A stretch of DNA of 64,000 nt, taken from UBA966 sp046350355 (GTDB lineage: Bacteria; Planctomycetota; Phycisphaerae; Phycisphaerales; SM1A02). Positions 31,773-40,241 of this stretch are shown piece by piece; position 1 is the stretch's first letter; every line of letters begins with the position of its first letter. The notes under the pieces were generated by a model. That model did no database searches, was not told the DNA's origin, and saw only the letters and a program-made list of their open reading frames with translations. Location: positions 620,001 through 684,000 of the forward strand of contig JAXMAN010000001.1 in NCBI GenBank assembly GCA_046350355.1, written 5' to 3'. Position numbers and translations under genes: made by a program.

Positions 31773-33365
31773 TCAGCTCCCGCCGCCCCAGTTGCCCAGC
31801 AGGATGCCCAGGTCCGCGCCGTCGACGATGCCGTTGTCGTCGAGGTCCGCGGGGCAGGGGGTGCCGCACCCGCCCCATCCGCCCAGCAGCGCGCCGAGAT
31901 CGGCGCCGTCGACGATGCCGTCGCCGTTGAGGTCGCCCAGCCCGGCCGCGGCGCGCGCGGCACGGATCGCGGCGCCCGCGTCGATGCGTCCCCAGCCCGT
32001 GCGGTTGTCGAAGCCCGGGTCGGAGACGTCGTGGCAGGTCGCCTCGACGTAGCTGCGCAGCGTCGCGGGCGGCAGCGCGGGCGCGGCGGCGCGCAGGAGC
32101 GCGATGGTGCCGGCGACCTGCGGGCAGGCCATGCTCGTGCCGTTCTTGAAGCCGTAGTCGGCGAGGTCGATCGTGGAGAGCACCTGCACGCCCGGCGCGG
32201 CGACATCCACCTCGGGCCCGACCGCGGTCGTGCCGGCGGGTGCGTTGGAGCTGTCGATCGAGCCGACCGCGAGGACCTCCTCCCAGCGCGCGGGCCAGGC
32301 GACGCCGTTGCCGCCGGTGTTGCCCGACGCCGCGACGGGGATCGCGCCGCCCGCCTGCGCGTAGAGGATCGCGTCGTGCAGGTAGCTGTTGTCGACGGAG
32401 TACTGCAGGCTCATGTTGAGCACCTGCGCCCCGTGGTCCGCGGCCCAGATGACGCCGTCGCCGAGCCAGCTCGTGAGCCCGCTGCAGCCGTTGAGCACGA
32501 CCACGGGCAGGATGCGCGCGTTCCAGTCGATGCCCGCGACGCCGATGCCGTCGTCCGATCCCGCGGCCGCGGTGCCCGCGACGTGCGTGCCGTGGCTGCT
32601 GCAGCCGTCGGTCGTGTCGGCGCTTGCCTGCGGGACATTCCAGCCCGCCAGCAGGCGGCCGGTGAACTCCACGTGCGGGTTCACGCCGCTGTCGAGGATG
32701 GCGATGATGGTCGTCGAGCTTCCGGTGGAGACATGCCACGCCGCGCGCGCGCGGATGTCCGCGCCGGGGACGCCGCTGCCTCCGTTGACGGGCTGCCCGG
32801 TGTTCTCGAGCGCGTACTGCTCGGGGTAGAGCGGATCGTCGGGGGCGGGCGCGTCCGCGGCGATGCCGCCGACGCCGTCGACCTCCGCGCGCTCGATCGC
32901 GCCCATCGCCGCGCCGGCCGCGGCCAGGCGCTGCGCCAGCGCGGGCGTGTCGGTGCCCGTGGGCACGCGCACGAGGATCCATCGGTCGAGTCCCACCGCC
33001 GCCGCGCGCGCGGGATCGCGTGGGGCGATGCGCGGGGCGGGTTCGGCGCTCGTGGGCCGCGCCGCCGAGAGCTCCGCGGCCGCCTGCGGGTCGAGCGCAC
33101 CGGAGTCGGCGCGCACCAGCACTGCGCCGTCGGGGCGGATGGTCAGCGAGGCGCCGGGCGCGAGCTTCACCAGGATCCGGTCGCTCGCGTAGCCGCCGAG
33201 CCGGTCGGGTCCCCAGCCCCAGACGGCGCCATTGCGCGCGGGATCCACGCCGGCATCGGCCCGGGCGGGCCCGGCGGCGCGTGGCGACGACCCGGTGGCC
33301 CCCGCCATCATGAGGAAGGCGGCCACGCCCAGCAGCGGTGCGATGAGGCGTCGCGGTTGCGGCAT
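31773..33365 (-). CDS. Secreted subtilisin-like serine peptidase (S8) with dockerin-like tail
   Basis: A 530-residue exported protease. The S8 triad is complete: Asp225 in IIAILDSGVNPH, His258 in SSHGTHVAGT and Ser411 in NGTSMACPQVAGT. Asn near residue 338 in AASGNTGG fits the oxyanion hole. Residues about 1-30 are a signal sequence, 60-160 an N-terminal propeptide-like region, 215-460 the catalytic domain. The last 55 residues are two dockerin-like repeats (GDLNGDGIVDGADLG and ADLDDNGIVDGADLG) joined by a CGTPC loop that may be disulphide-bonded. The start at 33365 gives a signal peptide directly. The upstream gap is shared with the metK leader. Confidence 0.93.
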   Translation of the reverse strand: MPQPRRLIAPLLGVAAFLMMAGATGSSPRAAGPARADAGVDPARNGAVWGWGPDRLGGYASDRILVKLAPGASLTIRPDGAVLVRADSGALDPQAAAELSAARPTSAEPAPRIAPRDPARAAAVGLDRWILVRVPTGTDTPALAQRLAAAGAAMGAIERAEVDGVGGIAADAPAPDDPLYPEQYALENTGQPVNGGSGVPGADIRARAAWHVSTGSSTTIIAILDSGVNPHVEFTGRLLAGWNVPQASADTTDGCSSHGTHVAGTAAAGSDDGIGVAGIDWNARILPVVVLNGCSGLTSWLGDGVIWAADHGAQVLNMSLQYSVDNSYLHDAILYAQAGGAIPVAASGNTGGNGVAWPARWEEVLAVGSIDSSNAPAGTTAVGPEVDVAAPGVQVLSTIDLADYGFKNGTSMACPQVAGTIALLRAAAPALPPATLRSYVEATCHDVSDPGFDNRTGWGRIDAGAAIRAARAAAGLGDLNGDGIVDGADLGALLGGWGGCGTPCPADLDDNGIVDGADLGILLGNWGGGS

Positions 33366-33426
33366 CGTCTGGCGGGGCCCATGGGAGGGTCCCCCCTCAC
33401 AGTACGGTGTGAAAACGGAGCCGCGC

Positions 33427-33487
33427 CCCAAAACCCGATATTTGAAATCGGGAATGCCGTGCAGATGCATTTTTGGGCTTTCCCGAT
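33427..33487 (+). promoter_or_regulatory. metK leader with mutually exclusive hairpins (candidate riboswitch or attenuator)
   Basis: The segment is less GC-rich than its surroundings and can form two exclusive structures. In one, CCCAAAA (33427-33433) pairs with TTTTGGG (33471-33477), and directly next to it CCCGAT (33434-33439) pairs with ATCGGG (33447-33452). In the other, ATCGGGAA (33447-33454) pairs over 8 bp with TTCCCGAT (33480-33487). The metK ribosome binding site follows 58 bases later. Such switching is typical of ligand- or protein-controlled leaders. I could not match it to a known SAM riboswitch class, and no T-run is present. Confidence 0.5.
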
Positions 33488-33553
33488 AACATCTTTCGCT
33501 TCGATCCGGCCATCCGGATGAACGAATCGATCCCCTCCCTCCCTGGAGCCGCC

Positions 33554-34813
33554 ATGCACGACAAGCGCTACCTCTTCACGAGCGAATCCGTTTCGATGGG
33601 CCACCCCGACAAGCTGGCGGACCAGATCAGCGACGCCGTCCTCGACGCGATGCTCGCGCAGGATCCGGCCAGCCGCGTCGCGTGCGAGACGCTCGTGACC
33701 ACCGGCCTGGCCGTCGTCGCCGGCGAGGTGACCACGAAGGCCACCGTGAACATCCCCGACATCGTCCGCGCCGCCGTGCAGCGCGCGGGCTACGACGATG
33801 CGCGCAAGGGCTTCGACGCCAAGAGCTGCGGCATCAGCGTCGTGCTCGGCCGCCAGAGCCCCGACATCGCCATGGGCGTCGACCGCGAGGGCGCGGGCGA
33901 CCAGGGCATGATGTTCGGCTTCGCGTGCAAGGAGACCCCGGAGTTCATGCCGCTGCCGATCGCGCTCTCGCACGAGCTCGTGAAGCGCCAGGCGCAGGTG
34001 CGCGAGAAGGGCACCATCAAGGGCCTGCGTCCCGACGCCAAGAGCCAGGTCACGGTCGAGTACCAGGGCCTCGATCCGCGCCGCATCGACACCGTCGTCC
34101 TCAGCACGCAGCACGATCCGATGTGGAACGGCGCCGCCGGCCAGAAGAAGCTCAAGGCCGAGGTGATCAAGCACATCATCAAGCCCGTGCTGGGCAAGTG
34201 GTGGAACGACCGCATCACCGTGCACGTGAACCCGACCGGCCAGTTCGAGATCGGCGGCCCGCACGGCGACTGCGGCCTGACCGGCCGCAAGATCATCGTC
34301 GACACCTACGGCGGCCGCGGCCGCCACGGCGGCGGCGCCTTCAGCGGCAAGGATCCGTCGAAGGTCGACCGCAGCGCCGCCTACATGGCGCGCTACATCG
34401 CCAAGAACATCGTCGCCGCGGGCCTCGCCTCGGTCTGCGAGGTGCAGCTCAGCTACGCGATCGGCGTCGCCGAGCCCACCAGCGTCCTCGTGGACACGCA
34501 GGGCACCGGCACCATCTCGGACGAGCAGCTCTCGGAGATCGTCCTGCGCGAGTTCAAGCTGACCCCGCGCGGCATCATCGAGTCGCTCGGCCTGCGCAAG
34601 CCCATCTACACCGCCACCGCGACGCACGGCCACTTCGGCCGCAAGCCCGGCGAGGGCGGCCCCGGCACCTTCAGCTGGGAGAAGACGGACAAGGCCGACG
34701 CGCTGCGCAAGGCCGCCGAGAAGCTCGGCAAGGGCGGCGCCGGCGGCGCCCCCGCGAAGTCCGCGGCGAAGTCGAAGGCCTCGGGCGCGCGCAAGCGCCT
34801 CGCGGCGGTCTGA
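33554..34813 (+). CDS. metK: S-adenosylmethionine synthase
   Basis: MetK joins methionine and ATP to form SAM. The 419-residue protein begins MHDKRYLFTSESVSMGHPDKLADQI, with the methionine/ATP-site His-Pro-Asp at 17-19. It continues with GAGDQGMMFGFACKETPEFMP, RPDAKSQVTVEY, TGRKIIVDTYGG and GGGAFSGKDPSKVDRSAAY. GGAG at 33545-33548 lies 5 bases before the ATG and decides the start over in-frame ATG 33518 and TTG 33473. The last 25 residues are a Lys/Ala/Ser tail (KSAAKSKASGARKR), not usual for the family and similar in flavour to the ParA tail in this window. rsmB follows by 30 bases. Confidence 0.97.
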   Translation: MHDKRYLFTSESVSMGHPDKLADQISDAVLDAMLAQDPASRVACETLVTTGLAVVAGEVTTKATVNIPDIVRAAVQRAGYDDARKGFDAKSCGISVVLGRQSPDIAMGVDREGAGDQGMMFGFACKETPEFMPLPIALSHELVKRQAQVREKGTIKGLRPDAKSQVTVEYQGLDPRRIDTVVLSTQHDPMWNGAAGQKKLKAEVIKHIIKPVLGKWWNDRITVHVNPTGQFEIGGPHGDCGLTGRKIIVDTYGGRGRHGGGAFSGKDPSKVDRSAAYMARYIAKNIVAAGLASVCEVQLSYAIGVAEPTSVLVDTQGTGTISDEQLSEIVLREFKLTPRGIIESLGLRKPIYTATATHGHFGRKPGEGGPGTFSWEKTDKADALRKAAEKLGKGGAGGAPAKSAAKSKASGARKRLAAV

Positions 34814-34843
34814 GCCCGGCGCCCTGCACCGTTCCCACTCCGC

Positions 34844-36223
34844 ATGAGCGCACCTTCGCCTGCCCGCGTCGCGGCCCTCGACCGCATCGCGCGGCAGGCG
34901 AATCGCTTTCCGGATCTCGACTTCGTCGACGCCTCGGCGCCGCCGACCGCCGACGGCGTCCGGCTGGAGCCGCGCGACCTCGCGCTCGCGCGCGCGATCG
35001 AGCACGCGGTGGTGCAGCGCTGGCTGACGCTCGCCGCGGTGGGGCGCGCGTGCGTCGACCGCCGCTGGGAGAACGTGGACGAGCGCGTGCAGGCGGCGAT
35101 CCTCGCGGGCGCCGCGCAGCTGCTGCTCTTCGGCAACCAGGCGGACTTCGCGGTCGTCGACGACACCGTCGAGTGGTCCAAGCGCAAGGGCCGCCGCGGC
35201 GCCGCCGGCTTCGTGAACGCGGTGCTGCGCCGCGTCGCCTCGCTGCGCGGCGACATCGCCGAAAATATGCCGGGCATGCCCGGCATGTTTTCCGGGCTCG
35301 CGGCGGACCGGATGCCACTGCCCGACGGGCGCGTGCTGCAGCTCACGCGGCCGGTCTTCAGCCAGGACCTGATCACGCGCCTGAGCGAGCAGACCAGCCA
35401 CGGCGAGGAGCTGCTGCTGCACTGGACCAACACCGCGGGCCGCGAGCGCTGCCTCGCGCGCGCCGCGCACGGACTGACCGACGCGCCGACGGTGATCGCG
35501 GGCATCGGCGCGGCCGAGCTCGCGCCGGGCAGCCCCTTCGCCGCGCACCTGCGCCCGCATGGACAGCCCGGCTTCTTCCTCTGGGAGGGCGACCACGCGG
35601 GGCTCGTCGCGCTGCTGGCCGCCGCGCCGCACGCGCGCGTGCAGGACGCCGCGAGCGCGCAGCCCGTGCAGCTCACGCAGGGGATGCGCCCGCGCCTCAT
35701 CCTGGACGCCTGCGCCGGCCGCGGCACCAAGACGCGCCAGCTCGCGCAGCTCCACCCCGACGCCGAGATCGTCGCCACCGACCGCGACGGCCACCGCCTG
35801 CGCGCGCTCGCGCTCGCCTTCGAGGGGCATCCGCGCGTGAAGGTCACGACCCCCGAGGGGCTGCGCCGCGTCGTCGGCAAGGTCGACCTGCTGGCGCTCG
35901 ACGTGCCCTGCAGCAACACCGGTGTGCTCCCGCGCCGCGCCGAGGCGAAGTACCGCTTCAGCCGCCGGCGCCTGGATTCGGTCGTGCAGCTCCAGAAGTC
36001 GATCCTGGAGGAGTACCGCCTGATGATGGCCCCGGGCGCGAGCGTCCTCTACAGCACCTGCAGCCTCGAGGCCATCGAGAACGACCGCCAGGCGGAGTGG
36101 ATCGCCCGCCGCCTGGGCGGCCGCGTGCTGCGCACCGACGCCCGCGAGCCCCAGGGGTTCCCGGGCGATCCCCCGACCGCCTACGCCGACGGGAGCTACG
36201 CGGCGCTGATCGGCCCCGGCTGA
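34844..36223 (+). CDS. rsmB: 16S rRNA (cytosine-5) methyltransferase, RsmB/Sun type
   Basis: The 459-residue protein has an N-terminal NusB-like RNA-binding domain (about 1-140, with RRWENVDERVQAAILAGAAQLLLF and KGRRGAAGFVNAVLRR) and a C-terminal SAM-dependent domain. Motif I is DACAGRGTKTRQLAQ (from Asp288). The two catalytic cysteines are in DVPCSNTGVLPRR (Cys356) and YSTCSLEAIEND (Cys406), the classic RNA m5C pair. RsmB methylates C967 of 16S rRNA, using SAM from the gene upstream. The linker between domains is encoded partly by a near-perfect inverted repeat at 35262-35291. Confidence 0.92.
   Translation: MSAPSPARVAALDRIARQANRFPDLDFVDASAPPTADGVRLEPRDLALARAIEHAVVQRWLTLAAVGRACVDRRWENVDERVQAAILAGAAQLLLFGNQADFAVVDDTVEWSKRKGRRGAAGFVNAVLRRVASLRGDIAENMPGMPGMFSGLAADRMPLPDGRVLQLTRPVFSQDLITRLSEQTSHGEELLLHWTNTAGRERCLARAAHGLTDAPTVIAGIGAAELAPGSPFAAHLRPHGQPGFFLWEGDHAGLVALLAAAPHARVQDAASAQPVQLTQGMRPRLILDACAGRGTKTRQLAQLHPDAEIVATDRDGHRLRALALAFEGHPRVKVTTPEGLRRVVGKVDLLALDVPCSNTGVLPRRAEAKYRFSRRRLDSVVQLQKSILEEYRLMMAPGASVLYSTCSLEAIENDRQAEWIARRLGGRVLRTDAREPQGFPGDPPTAYADGSYAALIGPG
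35262..35291. repeat. Terminator-like inverted repeat inside rsmB
   Basis: A 20-base perfect palindrome (35267-35286, core CCGGGCATGCCCGG) is flanked by AAAA on the left and TTTT on the right, with one T/G wobble between. As RNA it forms a 13-bp stem with a CAUG loop and ends in U's, like an intrinsic terminator in both directions. It sits in frame in the linker between the NusB-like and methyltransferase domains. Confidence 0.8.
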
Positions 36224-36281
36224 ACGCGGGGCGGTGGTACCATCTCCCGATTCACCCTTGGGAAACGCGCCGGAGCCCTCG

Positions 36282-36752
36282 ATGCCTGCCCCCATGACCG
36301 TCAGCGAGATCCTCGACCCGCAGTGCGTGGTCGTTCCCCTTCAGGCGGCGAACAAGCGCGAGGCGATCGACGCGCTCGTCGACGCGCTCGGCACCGCGGG
36401 GCGCGTCACCGACACCGCCGCCGTGAAGAAGGCCGTCTGGGAGCGCGAGCAGCAGCGCTCGACCGGCATCGGCGAGGGACTCGCGATCCCGCACGGCAAG
36501 ACCGCCGCATCGCGCGGGCTCTCGCTCGCCGTCGGCCGCCTGGCCGAGCCCATCGACTACGACTCGATCGACCGCAAGCCGGTGCGCCTGGTGGTGCTGC
36601 TGGTCTCGCCGCCCGAGCGCACGAGCGACCACATCCAGGCGCTCGGCCGCATCTCGCGCCTGATGACCAACTCCTCCTTCCGCGACCGCGTCTACGCCGC
36701 CGCGGACCCGCAGCAGCTGCTCGAGCTCTTCCGCGAGGCCGAGCGTCCCTGA
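36282..36752 (+). CDS. PTS EIIA-domain protein (nitrogen/fructose type)
   Basis: A 156-residue stand-alone EIIA domain. The phosphorylatable His71 is in GEGLAIPHGKT, with VVVPLQAANKREAID and RPVRLVVLLVSPPERTSDHIQALGRISRLM at the usual places. In the nitrogen PTS, such proteins relay phosphate from PEP through EI and NPr and bind regulators instead of moving sugar. GGAG at 36272-36275 lies 6 bases before the ATG, which decides the start. A second EIIA-like protein is encoded at 44683-44225. No EI, HPr or EIIBC gene is in the window. The bifunctional-nuclease gene follows by 33 bases. Confidence 0.9.
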   Translation: MPAPMTVSEILDPQCVVVPLQAANKREAIDALVDALGTAGRVTDTAAVKKAVWEREQQRSTGIGEGLAIPHGKTAASRGLSLAVGRLAEPIDYDSIDRKPVRLVVLLVSPPERTSDHIQALGRISRLMTNSSFRDRVYAAADPQQLLELFREAERP

Positions 36753-36785
36753 CGCGCGCCCCGCGGGTCCCTGGGAGATGACCCC

Positions 36786-37259
36786 ATGCTCGTCACCATG
36801 CACCTCTCCCGCATCTTCATCCGGGAGATGTCCGACATGCAGCTCATCGAGCTCTCCGAGTCCGGGGGGGACCGGCGCTTTCCGATCGTGATCGGCCTGC
36901 CGGAGGCCTTCGCCATCGACCGCCGCATCAAGGGAACCGAGATCCCGCGCCCGCAGACGCACGACCTGCTCGCGAGCACGATCCGCGCGCTCGGCGGCCG
37001 CCTGCGCGAGATCCAGATCCACGACCTGCAGGAGGGGACCTTCTTCGCGAAGCTCGTCATCGAGCGCGGGAACGAGGTGATCGAGGTCGACTCGCGCCCC
37101 TCCGACGCGATCGCGCTGGGCGTCGCCGACGGCGTGCCGATCCTGGTGGAGGAGTCGGTGCTCGAGCAGGCCTCCGCCGACGCGGACGCCGCCGCGGGGC
37201 CCGTCCCCGAGATCGAGCCCGACGAGGAGGACGAGGACGCCGACGGGGACCGCGCGTGA
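36786..37259 (+). CDS. Bifunctional nuclease (BFN/DUF151) domain protein
   Basis: A 157-residue protein whose first 125 residues match the BFN domain: RRFPIVIGLPEAFAIDR, THDLLASTIRALGGRLREI, ITDLxEGTFFAKL-type (here IHDLQEGTFFAKLVI) and VDSRPSDAIALGVADGVPI. Family members were named for nuclease activity in plants and are widespread and largely uncharacterised in bacteria. The C-terminus is a strongly acidic tail (DEEDEDADGDRA). The start follows an EIIA gene by 33 bases. truD begins inside its stop codon (GTGA), which suggests translational coupling of three genes. Confidence 0.85.
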   Translation: MLVTMHLSRIFIREMSDMQLIELSESGGDRRFPIVIGLPEAFAIDRRIKGTEIPRPQTHDLLASTIRALGGRLREIQIHDLQEGTFFAKLVIERGNEVIEVDSRPSDAIALGVADGVPILVEESVLEQASADADAAAGPVPEIEPDEEDEDADGDRA

Positions 37260-38533
37260 TCCGCGCGCCCGCGCTGCGCCTGCCCTCGCCGCTGCCCGGC
37301 CGCCGCACCCTCGACGCGGCGCCGCTGGCGGGCGGCCGCATCAAGGAGCGCCCGACGGACTTCCTCGTCGAGGAGCTGCCCCTCTACGAGCCCTGCGGCG
37401 AGGGCGAGCACCTCTACCTGCGCATCGCCAAGACCGACCTCGCGCACCACGAGATGATCCGCCTGCTCGCCGCGCACTTCGCGGTGGACGAGCGCGCCAT
37501 CGGCGCCGCGGGCATGAAGGACCGCGCCGCAGTCACGAGCCAGACGGTCTCCATCCACCTGCCCACGCGCCCGCCGCTGCGCGCGCTGCAGGACCCGCGC
37601 ATGCAGGTGCTGTGGGCGACCTGGCACACGAACAAGCTGCGCCGCGGGCACCTCGCCGGCAACCGCTTCTCGATCCGCGTGCGCGGCGTCGATCCGCTGC
37701 GCGCGCCCGCCGCCTGGCGCGGGCTGCAGCTCCTCTGCGCGCAGGGGGCGCCCGACTACTTCGGCCCGCAGCGCTTTGGACAGCGCGCCTCGAACCACCT
37801 GCTCGGCGCGCTGCTGCTGCGCGAGTCGTGGGAGGAGCTGCTGGGCGAGCTGCTGGGCGCGCAGGGCTCGCCCTTCCCCGCGCACCAGCGCGCGGCGCGC
37901 GAGTCCGCCGACGCGGGGGACTTCGCGCAGGCGCTCGCCGCGTGGCCGCGCGGCGACCATCCCGAGCGCGCCGCGCTGCGGGCGCTCGCGCACGGCGCCG
38001 ACGCGCGCGCCGCGGTGCGCGCGATCCCGCGCGACATCCTCGATCTCTGGCACAGCGCCTGGCAGTCGGCGGTCTTCAACCGGCTGCTGGACGAGCGCAT
38101 CGACGCGGGCACGCTCGGCGCGCTCGAGCTGGGCGACGTCGCGTGGAAGCACGCCAACGGCGCGCGCTTCCTGGTCGACGAGGCCGCGATGGCCGCGACC
38201 GGCGACGAGGCGATCGCCGCGCGCGCCGCGCGCTGGGAGATCTCGCCCAGCGGTCCGCTGCCCGGCCCCGACTGCGCGCCCGCCGCGGGCGAGGTCGCGC
38301 GCCGCGAGGCCGCGGCCGCGCAGGCGCTGGGCGCGCCCGCGCCCGATTCGCCCGCCTTCGCGCGGCTGCGTGGCGGCGCGCGGCGTCCGATGCGCGTGCG
38401 CGCCTCGAACCCCGACATCGAATCCGGACTGGACGACCACGGCACCTTCGTGCGGCTGGCCTTCGACCTGCCCGCGGGCTCCTACGCGACGGTGCTGCTG
38501 CGCGAGCTCGGGGTCGACGCGCCGGAGGCCTGA
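37256..38533 (+). CDS. truD: tRNA pseudouridine(13) synthase TruD
   Basis: TruD makes pseudouridine at position 13 of certain tRNAs. The 425-residue protein has the N-terminal IKERPTDFLVEELP motif, the catalytic GAAGMKDRAAVTSQ (Asp89) and the later GAPDYFGPQRFGQRASN block; the middle (about 195-340) is the TRUD-specific insertion. The GTG start overlaps the stop of the BFN gene by 4 bases. The end runs 52 bases into the convergent tadA gene, so the two stop regions overlap tail to tail, which could cause mutual interference. Confidence 0.93.
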   Translation: MIRAPALRLPSPLPGRRTLDAAPLAGGRIKERPTDFLVEELPLYEPCGEGEHLYLRIAKTDLAHHEMIRLLAAHFAVDERAIGAAGMKDRAAVTSQTVSIHLPTRPPLRALQDPRMQVLWATWHTNKLRRGHLAGNRFSIRVRGVDPLRAPAAWRGLQLLCAQGAPDYFGPQRFGQRASNHLLGALLLRESWEELLGELLGAQGSPFPAHQRAARESADAGDFAQALAAWPRGDHPERAALRALAHGADARAAVRAIPRDILDLWHSAWQSAVFNRLLDERIDAGTLGALELGDVAWKHANGARFLVDEAAMAATGDEAIAARAARWEISPSGPLPGPDCAPAAGEVARREAAAAQALGAPAPDSPAFARLRGGARRPMRVRASNPDIESGLDDHGTFVRLAFDLPAGSYATVLLRELGVDAPEA

Positions 38534-39144
38534 GCCGCGCGCCGCTCGCGGCGGCGCCGCGCGAAGAAGGCGCGAAGCTGCGCCGCGCACGCGCCCGCGA
38601 GCACGCCGCCGACGATGGGCGGACGGTGGTTCAGGCGCGTGTCCGCGGGGATCGCGTAGAGGCTGACGCAGGCGCCCGCCTTCGGGTCGCGCGCGCCGAA
38701 GACGACGCGCCCGACGCGCGCGTTCACGATCGCGCCCGCGCACATCGCGCAGGGCTCGAGCGTCACGACGAGCGTGCAGTCGCCCATGCGCCAGGCGCCG
38801 CGGCGGCGCCCCGCCTCGCGCAGCGCGACGAGCTCGGCGTGGCCGGTGGGGTCGCCGGTGCCCTCGCGGTCGTTGGCGTGCTCGGCGATCACGCGGCCAT
38901 CGCAGTGGAGCACGGCGCCGACGGGGACCTCGCCCGCGCGCCCCGCGCGCCGCGCCAGCGAGAGCGCGCGCAGCATCATGCCCAGGTCGCGCGCCGTCGC
39001 GCCGCCGCGCAGCCCGGGCGCGCCCGCGTGCCGCAGCAGCGCCGAGCGCGAATGCGCCCGCACGCGCGCACCCCCGCGCGCGCCGTGCGCCGTGGACCGC
39101 GCCCCGCGCGCGCCGCGCGCCCCGCGCGCCGCTGCACGGCTCAC
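38482..39144 (-). CDS. tadA: tRNA-specific adenosine deaminase TadA
   Basis: TadA converts A34 to inosine in tRNA-Arg(ACG). The deaminase motifs are complete: HAE (His102, Glu104) in PTGHAELVAL and PCAMC (Cys132, Cys135) in LEPCAMCAGAIV, with GEVPVGAV upstream. The GTG at 39144 overlaps the tatC stop (GTGA) and adds about 55 Arg/Gly/Ala-rich residues (GARGARGAR) before the usual start. An ATG at 38979 would give a normal 165-residue enzyme but trims the first conserved helix. The true start is therefore uncertain. The C-terminus reads 52 bases into truD. Confidence 0.88.
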   Translation of the reverse strand: MSRAAARGARGARGARSTAHGARGGARVRAHSRSALLRHAGAPGLRGGATARDLGMMLRALSLARRAGRAGEVPVGAVLHCDGRVIAEHANDREGTGDPTGHAELVALREAGRRRGAWRMGDCTLVVTLEPCAMCAGAIVNARVGRVVFGARDPKAGACVSLYAIPADTRLNHRPPIVGGVLAGACAAQLRAFFARRRRERRAAQASGASTPSSRSSTVA

Positions 39145-40226
39145 GTGCCCTCCTCGTCGCCTTCGTCGCCGTCGCTGCGCCTGGGCTTGTACTTGGGCCG
39201 CCCGATGAGCGTGCCCAGCGCGTTGCGCATGACGCCGCCCTCGGCGACCGCCTCCGTCGGCGCGATCACCAGCAGCAGGATGCCCAGCTCGTAGAGCCCG
39301 TACAGCGGCACCAGCAGCAGGAACATCGAGAACATGTCCACCGTCGGCGTGATGATCGCCGCGGCGATGGCGCAGACGAAGAAGGCGTGGCGCCGGTACC
39401 TGCGCAGCGTCTTCACGTCGATCAGCCCGATCCATCCCAGCAGCAGCACCACCAGCGGCATCTGGAAGGCGATGGCGATCGCCAGCGAGAACCAGAGGAC
39501 GAAGTCGATGTACTCCTGGAGGCGGTACTGCTGCGTGAGCGAGCCGGTGGTGTCGACGGAGATCGTGCGCAGCTCCAGACGCCCGTCCTCGCGTCCCTTG
39601 TCGACGGCGATGTAGATCTGCGAGTCGCTGCGCCGCATCCACATGTCGCCGGGACGCGCGCTCTCCGGATCCGCGTCCAGCACCGGGACATGCGCGCCGC
39701 CCACGAGCGCGGTCGGCGCCTCGGTGGCGTTCGCGACCGTCGGCGCCTGCTGCAGGCCGAAGCCGATGAGCACCTGCAGCATCATCGGCAGCGCCAGGAA
39801 GAAGCCCGAGACGCCCGCGATCACCAGCAGCGCCGAGAGGGGCACCAGGAAGCGCGCGTAGCGCTGCTCGTGCGAGAAGAGGCCAGGCCGCACGAAGAGC
39901 CAGAACTGCCAGAGGATCCACGGCGCCGAGACGATCACGCTCGCCCAGATGGCGAGCTGGACGTTGACCATCAGCGTCTCGTTGGGGTTCAGGACCTGCA
40001 GGTGCGCGGGCTGTCCCTGCGCCTGCAGCGCCTTCAGCAGCGGCCAGGTGAGCCAGTCGCGGACGTAGTCGGCCAGGAAGAAGACCGCGATGACCAGGAC
40101 GACCGGGACGATCGCGGCCTTGATCAGGCGCACGCGCAGCTCGTCCAGGTGCGCGCCGAAGGACATGACGCCCAGGCGCCCGGCGCCCTCCTCCTCCTCC
40201 TGCGTGCTCTGCTGGTCCAGCGGCAT
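39141..40226 (-). CDS. tatC: Sec-independent protein translocase TatC with enlarged periplasmic loop
   Basis: TatC is the receptor for twin-arginine signal peptides. This 361-residue protein has the N-terminal FGAHLDELRVRLIKA motif, the first-loop conserved NPNETLMVNVQLAIWASVI, and SAPWILWQFWLFVRPGL, as in all TatC. It is about 100 residues longer than usual. A charged insertion of about 75 residues (about 168-245, with RRSDSQIYIAVDKGREDGRLELR) lies in what is normally a short loop between helices 3 and 4. A twin-arginine-like substrate (ActB) is encoded nearby. It follows tatD by 15 bases. Confidence 0.92.
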   Translation of the reverse strand: MPLDQQSTQEEEEGAGRLGVMSFGAHLDELRVRLIKAAIVPVVLVIAVFFLADYVRDWLTWPLLKALQAQGQPAHLQVLNPNETLMVNVQLAIWASVIVSAPWILWQFWLFVRPGLFSHEQRYARFLVPLSALLVIAGVSGFFLALPMMLQVLIGFGLQQAPTVANATEAPTALVGGAHVPVLDADPESARPGDMWMRRSDSQIYIAVDKGREDGRLELRTISVDTTGSLTQQYRLQEYIDFVLWFSLAIAIAFQMPLVVLLLGWIGLIDVKTLRRYRRHAFFVCAIAAAIITPTVDMFSMFLLLVPLYGLYELGILLLVIAPTEAVAEGGVMRNALGTLIGRPKYKPRRSDGDEGDEEGT

Positions 40227-40241
40227 GTCGGACGGGAAAGA

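Noticed and set aside
33427..33487. Known SAM riboswitch class
   Set aside because: The paired elements are clear, but I could not match the conserved cores of SAM-I, SAM-II or others by eye, so only a candidate regulatory RNA is reported.
33473..33553. Earlier metK starts (TTG 33473, ATG 33518)
   Set aside because: GGAG lies 5 bases before ATG 33554, which also begins homologous sequence. TTG 33473 lies inside the leader structure.
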